Assembly: GCF_001693435.1 (NCBI RefSeq)
Contig: NZ_CM004509.1
Span: forward strand, 1,612,001 to 1,676,000
DNA from: Gilliamella sp. wkB7
GTDB taxonomy: Bacteria > Pseudomonadota > Gammaproteobacteria > Enterobacterales > Orbaceae
Length of the DNA stretch: 64,000 bases
Direction of reading: 5' to 3'
Shown here: positions 51,196-60,809 of the stretch, one piece after another
How positions within the stretch are numbered: position 1 is the stretch's first letter
Layout of the letters: every line of letters begins with the position of its first letter
The notes under the pieces: generated by a model
The model's database searches: none
Told to the model about the DNA's origin: nothing
Seen by the model: only the letters and a program-made list of their open reading frames with translations
Translations under genes and position numbers: made by a program

Positions 51196-51831
51196 TTAAG
51201 CTAGTAAACTTTTGATAAAATCTGTAATCTCAGGATCTTGACTGTTTTCAAATAAACATTTTTGGAAACGTTCGCCTCTGATTGCATCTTTAAGTAATGA
51301 TTGATCAATCGATTTCAAGGCTTCAATTAAACTTTTTCCTGCTGCATTTTTCATATCATTTAAAATTACGGCATTAGCGTTTTGAGATTCGCGACGCTCA
51401 GGCGGATAACCTAATCCTTTTTCGCCATCGAATGCTTTTTCAAAAATATAACGAGCATTCAGTTCTGCGCCCCAACCAAAGCCTTTAGCAAAAGCAAGTG
51501 ATAAAGCATTACCATTATTCACTTGTGCAAATAAGTAAGCATCAGTAGGCTCGATACAATAACCACAGTTAACACCTGGAAATGCATTTAATGCCATTAA
51601 TGCGCCTTGTCCCGTTCCACAGCCTGTGATAACAAAATCAACAGCTTTGCTGTTTAATAAAATAGCGCTAATAATACCTAAATGAACATAAGTTAATTTT
51701 TTATCATTGTCGCCATCCATACCAACATTAAAAACCGTATGTCCATGTTTCTCAGTTGCGTTTTTTAATTCATTTAAAATAATTGGATTCTTAGCTGCTT
51801 GGCTAAATTCGTTCATTAGTGCTATTTTCAT
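51196..51831 (-). CDS. RpiB/LacAB-family isomerase, likely DhuI (5-keto-4-deoxyuronate isomerase)
   Basis: Probably isomerises the unsaturated monogalacturonate product (4-deoxy-L-threo-5-hexosulose uronate) to 3-deoxy-D-glycero-2,5-hexodiulosonate, the job of KduI in enterics. 211 aa of the RpiB/LacAB fold: MKIALMNEFSQAAKN at the N-terminus, VITGCGTGQGALMALNAFPGVNCGYC (active-site region) and a C-terminal helical extension. Streptococcal DhuI belongs to this family and does this reaction, and no KduI is in the locus. Context is the main evidence; a pentose-phosphate isomerase is the alternative. Divergent from ogl. Confidence 0.75.
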   Translation of the reverse strand: MKIALMNEFSQAAKNPIILNELKNATEKHGHTVFNVGMDGDNDKKLTYVHLGIISAILLNSKAVDFVITGCGTGQGALMALNAFPGVNCGYCIEPTDAYLFAQVNNGNALSLAFAKGFGWGAELNARYIFEKAFDGEKGLGYPPERRESQNANAVILNDMKNAAGKSLIEALKSIDQSLLKDAIRGERFQKCLFENSQDPEITDFIKSLLA

Positions 51832-51952
51832 AATTTCCCTCTATTTTGATTGAAATAATAACTTATTACATAACAAAGTGTTGTAATTGGTTATTAGTAC
51901 ATTTTACTTTCATTATAAACTTGAAAAAAAATATATCAATTTTTTTAAGTAA

Positions 51953-52000
51953 AATAAAACGATGTTTTAATAAATTTATTGCAATGTGATGAAAGTCACA
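51953..52000. promoter_or_regulatory. KdgR box and CRP site in the dhuI-like / ogl divergent region
   Basis: AATAAAACGATGTTTTAAT (51953-51971) matches 18 of 19 positions of the KdgR consensus. TGTGATGAAAGTCACA (51985-52000) is a perfect TGTGA-N6-TCACA CRP site, 82 bp before the ogl start. Together they predict CRP activation and KdgR repression of both divergent units. Confidence 0.85.
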
Positions 52001-52081
52001 AAATCATCAATCTTTTTATATTACTATATTTATAAATGAATATCTTTTAAACATTTGTGTATTTCTATTCAGGGAGTTTAT

Positions 52082-53254
52082 ATGGCTAAGGGGAATATCG
52101 TAAAGCTATCATATTCATCATTTACTGATGAAGATTCAAAAAATGAAATTATTCGGTTAACGCCAGAAGGTATTTTATGCCATCGCAATTATTTCTATCA
52201 AAAGTGCTTTACTAATGATGGCCAAAAGCTACTTTTTGCTGGTGAGTTTGATACTAATCGTAACTATTACTTACTTGATATTGAAAACCAAACAGCAAAA
52301 CAACTAACCGAAGGACCTGGTGATAATACCTTTGGTGGTTTTTTATCGCCAGATGATAAATTTTTATACTATGTAAAAAACGAACGCAATTTACAACAAG
52401 TTAATCTTGAAACTTTAGAAGAAAAAAATGTTTATACTGTACCTGATGAATGGGTAGGTTATGGTACATGGGTTGCCAATAGTGATTGTAATGAAATTGT
52501 CGGTATTGAAATTGATAAAAAAGATTGGACACCGCTTACCGACTGGACAATATTTAAAGCATTTTATGATAAAAATCCACACTGCCGTTTAATCAAGATT
52601 AATATTGAAACGGGTGTAGCTAAAACAGTAATTGATCAAAATGTATGGTTAGGACATCCAATTTTTAGGCCTTTTGATGATAACACTATCGCATTTTGCC
52701 ATGAAGGGCCTCATGATTTAGTTGATGCAAGAATTTGGTTGGTCGATCGTGATGGTAAAAATGAACGAAAAGCCCATGATAATTTACCTGGTGAGAGTTG
52801 TACTCATGAGTTTTGGGTACCAGATGGCTCAGGACTTGCTTATGTGTCTTATATGAAAGGACAACAAGAACGATATATCCGTCTTTATAATCCTGTTACG
52901 AATGAAGATAAAGAAATTATGGAGATGCCAGCTTGTTCACACTTAATGAGTAATTTTGATGGTACGCTTTATATTGGAGATGGAACAGGCAGTCCAGTTG
53001 ATGTAATTGATACCAGTGGTTACAAAATTGAAAATGATCCATGGCTTTATATTTTAGCACCTAAAACAAAAACAGCACATAAATTGGTTAAGCATAATAG
53101 TACATGGCGGGTTTTAGATGGTGATCGTCAAGTGACTCATCCTCATCCATCATTTTCACCTGATAATAAATACGTTTTATACTCATGTGATGCACAAGAT
53201 GAACCCGCACTTTATTTAACCAAAGTGCCAGCTAACATATTAGAAGAAATGTGA
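52082..53254 (+). CDS. ogl: Oligogalacturonate lyase (PL22)
   Basis: A cytoplasmic Mn2+-dependent lyase converting unsaturated digalacturonate to 5-keto-4-deoxyuronate. 390 aa, no signal peptide, seven-bladed beta-propeller. Landmarks are IVKLSYSSFTDEDSKNEIIRLTP, CHRNYFYQKCFTNDG, the metal-ligand histidines in WLGHPIFRPFDDNTIAFCHEGPHDLVDARIW and CTHEFWVPDG, and RVLDGDRQVTHPHPSFSPD. ATG 52082 is chosen (GGGAG 8 bp upstream; MAKG start) over the frame opening at 52055. First gene of ogl-SDR-kdgF-kdgR. Confidence 0.95.
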   Translation: MAKGNIVKLSYSSFTDEDSKNEIIRLTPEGILCHRNYFYQKCFTNDGQKLLFAGEFDTNRNYYLLDIENQTAKQLTEGPGDNTFGGFLSPDDKFLYYVKNERNLQQVNLETLEEKNVYTVPDEWVGYGTWVANSDCNEIVGIEIDKKDWTPLTDWTIFKAFYDKNPHCRLIKINIETGVAKTVIDQNVWLGHPIFRPFDDNTIAFCHEGPHDLVDARIWLVDRDGKNERKAHDNLPGESCTHEFWVPDGSGLAYVSYMKGQQERYIRLYNPVTNEDKEIMEMPACSHLMSNFDGTLYIGDGTGSPVDVIDTSGYKIENDPWLYILAPKTKTAHKLVKHNSTWRVLDGDRQVTHPHPSFSPDNKYVLYSCDAQDEPALYLTKVPANILEEM

Positions 53255-53297
53255 TAGACCCTTTTTGTCTATCATAACGATAACGGAGAATATAATT

Positions 53298-54098
53298 ATG
53301 TCGATTTTAAATAAATTTTCACTCACCAATAAAATAGCGCTGGTAACGGGCGCGTCTTATGGCATCGGTTTTGAGATAGCAAAATCATTAGCAAGTGCTG
53401 GAGCGAAAATCGTATTTAATGATGTGGTACCTGAAAATTTACAAAAAGGGCTTGATGCTTATAAAGAGGCTGGTATTGATGCACATGGCTATCTATTTGA
53501 TATTACAGATGAAGCGGTTGTTGAAAAATCCATTGCTCAAATTGAAAAAGAACATGGTGTGATTGATATTTTAGTGAATAATGCCGGCATTATTCAACGT
53601 AAATCAATGCTTGAAACAAGTGCTGCTGATTATCGAAAAATTATTGATATCGACCTTACAGGTCAATTTATTATGGCAAAAGCGGTTCTTCCTTCAATGA
53701 TCAAAAAAGGCAGTGGTAAAATTATCAACATCTGTTCAATGATGAGTGAGCTTGGTCGTGAAACGGTTGTTGGTTATGCCTCCGCTAAAGGTGGTTTAAA
53801 AATGTTAACTAAAAACATCTGTTCTGAATTTGGTCATGCTAATATTCAATGTAATGGTATTGGTCCGGGTTATATTGCCACACCTCAAACTGCACCATTA
53901 CGTGAAAAACAAGCAGATGGTTCTCGTCACCCATTTGATCAGTTTATTATTGCTAAAACACCTGCAGGACGATGGGGGACCCCTGATGATTTAGCTGGTG
54001 CAGCCGTATTTTTAGCATCTGAAGCTTCAAATTTTGTCAACGGTCATATTCTTTATGTTGATGGTGGTATTTTGGCTTATATTGGTAAACAACCTTAA
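53298..54098 (+). CDS. SDR dehydrogenase, KduD/DhuD role
   Basis: Probably reduces 3-deoxy-D-glycero-2,5-hexodiulosonate to 2-keto-3-deoxygluconate (KDG). 266 aa short-chain dehydrogenase: TGASYGIGFEIA cofactor loop, NNAG, catalytic Ser-Tyr-Lys (SMMSELGRETVVGYASAKGG). The length and the long loop REKQADGSRHPFDQFI match streptococcal-type DhuD and gluconate-5-dehydrogenase-like enzymes better than E. coli KduD (253 aa). Start chosen at 53298, with GGAG 9 bp upstream. 43 bp after ogl. Confidence 0.82.
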   Translation: MSILNKFSLTNKIALVTGASYGIGFEIAKSLASAGAKIVFNDVVPENLQKGLDAYKEAGIDAHGYLFDITDEAVVEKSIAQIEKEHGVIDILVNNAGIIQRKSMLETSAADYRKIIDIDLTGQFIMAKAVLPSMIKKGSGKIINICSMMSELGRETVVGYASAKGGLKMLTKNICSEFGHANIQCNGIGPGYIATPQTAPLREKQADGSRHPFDQFIIAKTPAGRWGTPDDLAGAAVFLASEASNFVNGHILYVDGGILAYIGKQP

Positions 54099-54126
54099 TT
54101 AAATAAGCTTAAAAATTAGTTAATTT

Positions 54127-54165
54127 AAGAGATAATAAAATAAAGATATCTTTTTATTATCTCTT
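54127..54165 (+). terminator. AT-rich hairpin between the SDR gene and kdgF
   Basis: AAGAGATAATAAAA (54127-54140) pairs with its complement at 54152-54165. It is long but AT-only, so it may attenuate rather than end transcription before kdgF-kdgR. Confidence 0.5.
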
Positions 54166-54194
54166 GTTTATTTTATGAATTTAGGAGTCATGTC

Positions 54195-54515
54195 ATGTTT
54201 TGTTTTAATTCGGATATTGAATTAATTGATTTAGGAAATGGCGTTAAACGTAAAGTTTTAGCTCATGATGGTAATATGATGGCGGTTGAAGTTCATTTTG
54301 AAACAGGCGCTATTGGTGCAATGCATCATCACCCACACGAACAACTCACTTATGTTTTATCTGGTGAATTCGAATTTACTATTGGTGATGAAACCAAAAT
54401 TGTTCGTACTGGCGATACGTTATATAAAAAACCTAATATTGAACATGGTTGCGTTTGCAAACAGGCGGGTGTTTTGCTTGATATGTTTACTCCGCAGAGA
54501 TTAGATTTTTTATAA
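54195..54515 (+). CDS. kdgF: KdgF cupin, uronate linearisation
   Basis: Speeds conversion of the cyclic unsaturated uronate released by lyases into its linear ketouronate. A 106-aa single cupin with metal-binding motif MHHHPHEQ (His44-46, His48, Gln50) and the second cupin motif (PNIEHGCVC). Near full-length match to Dickeya/Yersinia KdgF in my recollection. RBS TAGGAG precedes the ATG. 96 bp after the SDR gene. Confidence 0.92.
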   Translation: MFCFNSDIELIDLGNGVKRKVLAHDGNMMAVEVHFETGAIGAMHHHPHEQLTYVLSGEFEFTIGDETKIVRTGDTLYKKPNIEHGCVCKQAGVLLDMFTPQRLDFL

Positions 54516-54632
54516 AATAGCTAGTAACGACTCATTATTAATTATGATATACTTTCGATAGTTTTGATTTGTTCTAGTTGATCGTTTAATAATAGAATAA
54601 TGACTAATTTTTAGTAAGGAGATGTGCTAATA

Positions 54633-55427
54633 ATGAATGATAGCTCACCAGAATCGGTTGCTTCGGTTTTAAAAGTTTTCGGAATTTTAGAAGCTTTATC
54701 TGAATCTAAAGACATCGCTATATCAGAATTATCGCAAAAAGTAATGATGCCAAAAAGCACAGCTTATCGATTTTTACAAACCATGAAATCATTAGGTTAT
54801 GTTAATCAAGAAGAAGATTCAGATAAATATTCTCTTAATTTAAAATTACTTGATTTAGGTAACCGTGTGCTTTATCACCAAAACTTCTTAGCTATTGCTG
54901 ATTTAGAGATGAGAAAGTTAAGGGATAAAACAAAAGAAACGATTCATTTAGCCGTTCGTGAAGGTGACCAAATTATCTACATTAATAAAGTGGCATCAGA
55001 ACAATATAGTCTGTGTTTAACGTCTAAAATAGGTAATCAAGCGACTGTTCATGCTAGTGGATTAGGTAAAGTATTATTAGCTTGGTTAGATGATGAAAGC
55101 AAAAAAAGTTTAGTTGATAGTATAGATTTCGTTCAATACACACCTAAAACTATTACAAGTAAAGAGGCATTTTTTGCTGAACTTGATGAAGTTAAACGTT
55201 TAGGCTATGGCAAAGATGATGAAGAATCTGAGCTTGGTTTACGTTGTTTTGCGGTACCCATTTATAATCGTTTAGGCAATATTATTGCTGCCTTAAGTTT
55301 ATCAACCTCAATTTTTAGATGCAGTACTGAGGAAGATGAAGCTAAACTAGTGAGTGAAATTAGTCAAGCTGCAGCAAAAATATCTGAATTAATTGGTTAT
55401 AATAAGCAGTCAAAATCATCAGATTAA
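54633..55427 (+). CDS. kdgR: Pectin-degradation repressor KdgR (IclR family)
   Basis: Represses pectin and KDG catabolic genes; released by KDG. 264 aa: N-terminal winged helix (SVASVLKVFGILEALSESKDIAISELSQKVMMPKSTAYRFLQTMKSLGYV) almost identical in key positions to E. coli KdgR, then an IclR effector domain (ASGLGKVLLAW, GLRCFAVPIYNRLG). ATG 54633 is preferred; GTG 54624 is only 2 bp from AAGGAG. It lies last in the ogl cluster, and 19-bp boxes matching its consensus are found before ogl, the porin and the permease. Confidence 0.92.
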   Translation: MNDSSPESVASVLKVFGILEALSESKDIAISELSQKVMMPKSTAYRFLQTMKSLGYVNQEEDSDKYSLNLKLLDLGNRVLYHQNFLAIADLEMRKLRDKTKETIHLAVREGDQIIYINKVASEQYSLCLTSKIGNQATVHASGLGKVLLAWLDDESKKSLVDSIDFVQYTPKTITSKEAFFAELDEVKRLGYGKDDEESELGLRCFAVPIYNRLGNIIAALSLSTSIFRCSTEEDEAKLVSEISQAAAKISELIGYNKQSKSSD

Positions 55428-55433
55428 AGATAA

Positions 55434-56540
55434 TTATTGATAAATAACCCCTAAACTTACTGCTTGGCTTGCTCCTGTTACTTCTGGAATATTTGATGGA
55501 AGATTATTGATTTTACAATAAGCAAGCCAAGCAAAAGCAATCGCTTCCATATCATCACCATTTATGCCTTTTGTATCCGTTGTTAATACTGTCCATGACG
55601 GAAGCAATCGAGATAAACGTTCCATAAGAAGAGGGTTTTTTGCGCCACCTCCACAGACTAACAGCTCACAAGATAATCTATTTTCTATCGGTAATTTCTT
55701 TATTTCATTGGAAATAGATAAAGCAGTCAACTCAACTAAAGTTGCTTGGATATCTTGCGCAGCTAAATTGAAGCCTGCTAATTTATTGTGTAACCAAGGT
55801 AAATTAAATAGTTCTCGACCCGTACTTTTAGGTGCAGGCATTTGAAAATAATTTTCCTTATAAAGATAATCTAATAAATCTTGGTTAATGTTCCCCGTTT
55901 TTGCCCATAATCCATCTTGATCATAGTTTTTACCTAGCAGCTCTTTGATCCATCCATCGAGTAATACATTACCTGGACCTGTGTCATAACCTATTACAGG
56001 ATATTGAGGTATTAAAACAGTGATATTACTTATTCCTCCAATATTAAGTATCACACGATTGATATGTGGATCTTGCAATACTGCTTTATGAAAAGCTGGT
56101 ACCAGTGGTGCGCCTTGACCACCATAAGCCATATCTTTACGGCGAAAATCTGCGATAGTGGTTATGCCTGTTTGGGCTGCAATAATATTGGCATCTCCAA
56201 TTTGCATGGTAAACGGATTTGTGCCACTTGGTGCATGGTAAATGGTTTGCCCATGACATCCTATAGCTATAATTTGGTGTTTTTTTATCTGATTATCTTT
56301 TAAAAATTGATTTATGCTATCAGCAAAAAGCTGCCCAAGTATGTGATCAATTTCACCTAAATTTTGCAATGAGGTTTGTTTGGTTTCGCATAACGTCAGT
56401 AGAAGTTGTTTTAAATGGGCTGGAATTGGATAACAATCACTAGCGATTGATGTAACTTTTTTTTCTGTTATATTCACTAAAGCAATATCAATACCATCCA
56501 TACTGGTACCAGACATTACACCAATATATAAATTTTGCAT
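55434..56540 (-). CDS. anmK: Anhydro-N-acetylmuramic acid kinase
   Basis: Phosphorylates and opens 1,6-anhydroMurNAc during peptidoglycan recycling, giving MurNAc-6-P. 368 aa ASKHA-fold kinase with the N-terminal VMSGTSMDGIDIALV, HGQTIYHAP, GGQGAPLVPAFH, NIGGISNIT and DTGPGNVLLD motifs and the C-terminal GGGAKNP. It ends 6 bp from the kdgR stop (convergent), so the two transcripts abut. tsaC is immediately upstream (4 bp). Confidence 0.97.
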   Translation of the reverse strand: MQNLYIGVMSGTSMDGIDIALVNITEKKVTSIASDCYPIPAHLKQLLLTLCETKQTSLQNLGEIDHILGQLFADSINQFLKDNQIKKHQIIAIGCHGQTIYHAPSGTNPFTMQIGDANIIAAQTGITTIADFRRKDMAYGGQGAPLVPAFHKAVLQDPHINRVILNIGGISNITVLIPQYPVIGYDTGPGNVLLDGWIKELLGKNYDQDGLWAKTGNINQDLLDYLYKENYFQMPAPKSTGRELFNLPWLHNKLAGFNLAAQDIQATLVELTALSISNEIKKLPIENRLSCELLVCGGGAKNPLLMERLSRLLPSWTVLTTDTKGINGDDMEAIAFAWLAYCKINNLPSNIPEVTGASQAVSLGVIYQ

Positions 56541-56544
56541 AATG

Positions 56545-57108
56545 TTATCCTTGTCGAATGATTTTACCCGTTCTTATGTCTCTAATTTCAGAAGGTTGTA
56601 AGCGATGACCGGTTTCACCTTTTAATACAGGAAAATCGTCCCCAAATTGTCTTTTGACTTCAAAAACAGTTCGACAGGGATTATGACCTGAAAGATTAGC
56701 ACTTGATGAAACGAGTGGTTTACCAAATAGATCACAAAGCTGACAAACTAAAGGATGATCAGTGACTCGCACCGCGATAGAATCAAATTTACCTGTTAAA
56801 AAATAGGGAGTCGTTCTATTTTTGGGAAAAATCCAAGTGACTGGTCCGGGCCAGCTCGTAAATGCTAACTGCTTTTGTTCTTTATTAAGGGATGAATCAT
56901 CAATATAAGGGAGTAATTGTTGATAATGACTTGCAATTAAAATTAGTCCTTTATCGATTGGGCGCTGCTTTAACTTTAGTAGGGTTAGTACAGCAGCTTC
57001 ACTGTTAGGATCACAACCCAATCCAAAAACAGCTTCGGTAGGGTAAGCAATAACATCACCCTTTTTTAAACGATCATTACATTCTGATAGTGTTAATAAA
57101 TTTGTCAT
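56545..57108 (-). CDS. tsaC: Threonylcarbamoyl-AMP synthase
   Basis: Makes threonylcarbamoyl-AMP from threonine, bicarbonate and ATP, the first step of t6A37 tRNA modification; TsaE of the same pathway is encoded 0.6 kb away. 187 aa YrdC domain: [57 protein letters not shown] and [14 protein letters not shown]. Cotranscribed with anmK. Confidence 0.95.
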   Translation of the reverse strand: MTNLLTLSECNDRLKKGDVIAYPTEAVFGLGCDPNSEAAVLTLLKLKQRPIDKGLILIASHYQQLLPYIDDSSLNKEQKQLAFTSWPGPVTWIFPKNRTTPYFLTGKFDSIAVRVTDHPLVCQLCDLFGKPLVSSSANLSGHNPCRTVFEVKRQFGDDFPVLKGETGHRLQPSEIRDIRTGKIIRQG

Positions 57109-57273
57109 TAAGATTTAAATGTTAATTAAAACGATTGAAAATTATATTAAACCTAGGGATTTAGATTTGCAAATTAGCTGAGATTAATTTAAAACATCAC
57201 AATTATCGATAATAAAACAAAGTGATTAAGATAATTAAAACTGACAGTTTGGGCTGGTTTACAAATAACCTTA

Positions 57274-57555
57274 TTATTGCCAATTCATTTGTGGGTAATT
57301 GATTGCTGTTAATTCAACTGCTTGCTGCATATTGATAATTTTGACTCTTGGATCAATAAATGGCTGTAAACCACGTGCTTGAATATCATTATCAATAATG
57401 TAGCAATGTGCAGTTTTCTTGATAATTTCATTCAATAATGGATTATCTTGTAGCGCAATAATCACACCGTTTTGCCAAAATAAAACGGCATCTTGTTGCG
57501 ATATTAATTGTGTATCTACGATTGATTGGTTAGCGGTTGAAATAGTATGTAACAT
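57274..57555 (-). CDS. tusB: tRNA 2-thiouridine sulfur-relay protein TusB (orphan)
   Basis: A subunit of the TusBCD complex that relays sulfur from IscS/TusA to TusE and MnmA for 2-thiouridine at position 34. 93 aa of the DsrH/TusB fold. Matches to E. coli TusB: MLHTI at the start, IARGL / IQARGLQPFI in the middle and a C-terminal YPQMNW (HPSQMAW). ATG 57555 is preferred over GTG 57564 because GAGA lies 5 bp before it. tusD and tusC, normally in the same operon, are not adjacent here. Confidence 0.78.
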   Translation of the reverse strand: MLHTISTANQSIVDTQLISQQDAVLFWQNGVIIALQDNPLLNEIIKKTAHCYIIDNDIQARGLQPFIDPRVKIINMQQAVELTAINYPQMNWQ

Positions 57556-57689
57556 AATTCTCACTTTTTATACTGAAACGTATAGTTAACCTGAAACTTT
57601 TTGACAGAAAAGCAAGTTAATCTTGTTTGGTACATCTTTAATGGTTATTAGTATATAATAAGGACTATTTATTGAGCAAAGAATTCATC

Positions 57690-58157
57690 ATGAAACCTAT
57701 TATTTTAGCCGATGAGCAAGCAACCATTTCATTGGGTGGCAAACTTGCTAAGCAATGTTTAAACTATTTATCCACACATGATGATACGATAGTTATTTAT
57801 TTAATGGGTGACCTTGGTGCAGGTAAAACCACATTTAGCCGTGGATTTTTACAACAATTAGGTCATATAGGTAATGTCAAAAGTCCAACATATACTTTAG
57901 TTGAACCTTATCAGTTTAGTGATTTCTCTGTTTATCATTTTGATTTATATAGGTTAATTGATTCTGAAGAACTTGAGTTTATGGGTATTCGTGAATATTT
58001 TTCTTCGCGTTCGATCTGTTTAGTTGAATGGCCTGAACAAGCGCAAGGTATATTGCCAAGTGCTGATCTCGAAATTCATTTGGCTTATTTAGCCTGTGAG
58101 CGTACGGCTTGTGTGCAAGCAAAAAGCGAAAAGGGTCGAACTATTATTAATCTTTAA
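57690..58157 (+). CDS. tsaE: tRNA threonylcarbamoyladenosine ATPase TsaE
   Basis: ATPase that drives turnover of the TsaBDE complex in t6A synthesis. 155 aa from ATG 57690: Walker [35 protein letters not shown] and EFMGIREYF...CLVEWPEQ. An upstream in-frame TTG (57672) is less likely because the family N-terminus begins at the ATG. Head of tsaE-amiB-mutL-miaA-hfq-hflX-hflK, the conserved enterobacterial superoperon. Confidence 0.95.
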   Translation: MKPIILADEQATISLGGKLAKQCLNYLSTHDDTIVIYLMGDLGAGKTTFSRGFLQQLGHIGNVKSPTYTLVEPYQFSDFSVYHFDLYRLIDSEELEFMGIREYFSSRSICLVEWPEQAQGILPSADLEIHLAYLACERTACVQAKSEKGRTIINL

Positions 58158-58182
58158 CAATAAACATTAACGGTAAAAGATC

Positions 58183-58950
58183 ATGAAAAAATTACTTACT
58201 TTCTTAATGTTATTAGTGTTTTGTTGTTCAGCTTATGCAACTAAAGTAGTGATTGCCGTTGATGCAGGGCATGGTGGTAAAGATTCTGGTGCAATAGGTC
58301 AAAGTAATTTATATGAAAAGACTGTTACGTTTTCAATTGCCAAAAAATTGACTAATTTGTTAAATAAAGATCCTAGTTTTAAAGGAGTATTAACCCGTAA
58401 CAATGATACTTTTATCTCGGTTCCCCAGCGTTCAGACATTGCTCGAAAAAATAAAGCTAATTTACTAGTTTCAATTCATGCTGATGCAGCACCAAATCGT
58501 AATGCAACTGGTGCATCAGTTTGGGTTTTATCGACCAAACGAGCCGATACTGAGCTTGGTCGATGGCTTGAACAAGATGAAAAAAAATCTCAATTATTAG
58601 GCGGGGCTGGAGATGTTCTCGCTGACGATAATAATCGTCACCTAAATCAAGCGGTGTTAGATTTACAATTTTCTTATTCTCAGCGAGTAGGTTATGAATT
58701 AGCAACGCAAGTTTTAAAATCAATCAAAAGTGTAACTAATCTTCATAAAAATCTGCCGGAACATGCAAGTTTAGGTGTTTTACGTTCACCTGATATCCCA
58801 TCGATTTTAATTGAAGTTGGTTTTATTTCTAACCAAGAAGAAGAACGTCTGTTAAGCAGTAATGCCCATCAAGATAAGATTGCTAATGCCATTTATCAAG
58901 GTATAAAAAACTACGTAAAACAGAACCCTAAATTTGGAGAACAACATTAA
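58183..58950 (+). CDS. amiB: N-acetylmuramoyl-L-alanine amidase, minimal AmiB
   Basis: A periplasmic cell-wall amidase. At 255 aa it holds a Sec signal peptide (about 1-19, SAYA) directly followed by the Amidase_3 zinc domain ([37 protein letters not shown]). E. coli AmiB at this same locus is about 445 aa with an N-terminal AMIN domain. That domain is absent here, so septal targeting would need another route. The inserted regulatory helix region before the second zinc His ([17 protein letters not shown]) is present, so EnvC-type activation remains plausible. It overlaps mutL by 1 bp (TAATG). Confidence 0.9.
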   Translation: MKKLLTFLMLLVFCCSAYATKVVIAVDAGHGGKDSGAIGQSNLYEKTVTFSIAKKLTNLLNKDPSFKGVLTRNNDTFISVPQRSDIARKNKANLLVSIHADAAPNRNATGASVWVLSTKRADTELGRWLEQDEKKSQLLGGAGDVLADDNNRHLNQAVLDLQFSYSQRVGYELATQVLKSIKSVTNLHKNLPEHASLGVLRSPDIPSILIEVGFISNQEEERLLSSNAHQDKIANAIYQGIKNYVKQNPKFGEQH

Positions 58951-60809
58951 TGGCAATCCACATTCTATCTCCCCAATTAGCAAATCAAATTGCAGCAGGT
59001 GAGGTAGTAGAGCGTCCAGCATCGGTTATTAAAGAATTAGTTGAAAACAGCCTTGATGCGGGAAGTACTCAAATTGATATAGATCTTGAGCAAGGCGGCT
59101 GTAAATTAATTCGTATTCGTGATAATGGTTGTGGTATTAATAAAGATGAATTAGCACTTGCTTTAGCGCGTCATGCAACCAGTAAAATCAGTACGTTAGA
59201 TGATTTAGATGCAATTATTAGTCTTGGATTTCGTGGCGAGGCATTAGCAAGTATTAGTTCTGTTTCTAGATTAACATTAACATCGAGAACCGCTGAACAG
59301 TCTGAAGCATGGCAAGTTTATGCAGAAGGGCGAGATATGACGCCAACTATTAAACCCGCTGCTCATCCCATTGGCTCAACAGTTGAAGTTCTTGACCTAT
59401 TTTATAATACTCCAGCAAGGCGCCGTTTTTTAAAAACAGAAAAAACCGAATTTATGCATATTGAGGAATTTGTACGTCGCATTGCACTGGCTCGTCCTGA
59501 TGTCTCTTTTAATTTGCAACATAACGGTAAATTGGTTAAACAGTATCGAGCATCGGAATTAGAAAAAAGAGTCGAATTAGTTTGCGGCCGTGCGTTTATG
59601 CAAAAAGCGGTAAAACTGGATTGGCAACACGATGATTTAGTGATTCAGGGCTGGGTCACTAGTAGTGAAAGTAGCGAACTGCAATACTTTTATGTTAATG
59701 GTCGTGTCATAAAAGACAAATTGCTCAATCATGCATTGCGACAAGCTTACAATAGCCGTACTCATGAACAACAGAGTTATGTTGTATTTTTACAAATTGA
59801 TCCTAAGCAAGTCGATGTTAATGTGCATCCAGCAAAACACGAAGTTCGTTTTCATGAAGCGAGATTAGTACATGATTTTGTTTATCAAGCAATTGTCATG
59901 GCACTTGAATCAAATCAACAGCTGACATATAACGAAAAAATGGTAATGGCTCCGAATCGACAAGCTGCTGGTGAAAACATCTTTAATCAAAAAATCAAAA
60001 CCGAACAGAAAAATTATCCAACAATTGACTCTTTACCTAAAAAACCAATTAATCATATTAAAGAAAATGCAATTTATGGTCAGTTAGTCGAAACTAAACC
60101 AAAAGTTGAAATAGAAAAAACTCAGCCACAATCCTTTCAATCGACAGAAGATAAGGATTCAATAACCGCACCACAACAGGCAGTTATTGAGGCACTATTT
60201 CCTAAACGAAATGTGCCATTACAATCATTACAACAGCAACTTGACAGTTCATCGTTAGTGCAATTTGGCCGAGTATTAACAGTCATTCAATCTGATGTAG
60301 CATTGCTTGAAAAGTATGAAGATAATCAGCAAAAATTAATGTTGATGAAATTACCTGTTGCCCAACAAAAAGTAACGGCAATTAAATTATTATCTCAAGA
60401 AGCTGAAAAATTATTAATTCCTTTAACGATATTAATTGATCATAAAGAACAGCAAGTTTTTACGAGTTATCAAAAACAATTAAATTTTTTAGGTTTTGAT
60501 TTTTACGTAGATAAAGCAAAATTACATTTACAAAGTGTGCCCAAAATGTTGCGGACTATGAATTGGCAACAAATCTTGCCAGCATTAATTAGTTTTTTAT
60601 CAGAATCAGAACAGTTAGTATTAGATCCAACACAGATAGCTAATTGGTTAGCCAATCAATATGATGACGGCCATGCAGTATGTTGGAGTGTAGCGAAAGT
60701 GATTCAGTTATTAGCTCAGTTAGAACAGATAGATATTAATCTGTTACAGCAACAAACATTTTTATATCCAGTTAATATACAATTATTTACTCAATCGATT
60801 TTATCATGA
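58950..60809 (+). CDS. mutL: DNA mismatch repair protein MutL
   Basis: Links MutS to MutH/UvrD in mismatch repair. 619 aa: N-terminal GHKL ATPase ([47 protein letters not shown]), transducer domain, a variable linker (about 340-430) and a C-terminal dimerisation domain. Being the methyl-directed type, it lacks an obvious endonuclease DQHA motif. This agrees with the many GATC sites at oriC, which imply Dam methylation. Start overlaps the amiB stop. Confidence 0.97.
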   Translation: MAIHILSPQLANQIAAGEVVERPASVIKELVENSLDAGSTQIDIDLEQGGCKLIRIRDNGCGINKDELALALARHATSKISTLDDLDAIISLGFRGEALASISSVSRLTLTSRTAEQSEAWQVYAEGRDMTPTIKPAAHPIGSTVEVLDLFYNTPARRRFLKTEKTEFMHIEEFVRRIALARPDVSFNLQHNGKLVKQYRASELEKRVELVCGRAFMQKAVKLDWQHDDLVIQGWVTSSESSELQYFYVNGRVIKDKLLNHALRQAYNSRTHEQQSYVVFLQIDPKQVDVNVHPAKHEVRFHEARLVHDFVYQAIVMALESNQQLTYNEKMVMAPNRQAAGENIFNQKIKTEQKNYPTIDSLPKKPINHIKENAIYGQLVETKPKVEIEKTQPQSFQSTEDKDSITAPQQAVIEALFPKRNVPLQSLQQQLDSSSLVQFGRVLTVIQSDVALLEKYEDNQQKLMLMKLPVAQQKVTAIKLLSQEAEKLLIPLTILIDHKEQQVFTSYQKQLNFLGFDFYVDKAKLHLQSVPKMLRTMNWQQILPALISFLSESEQLVLDPTQIANWLANQYDDGHAVCWSVAKVIQLLAQLEQIDINLLQQQTFLYPVNIQLFTQSILS

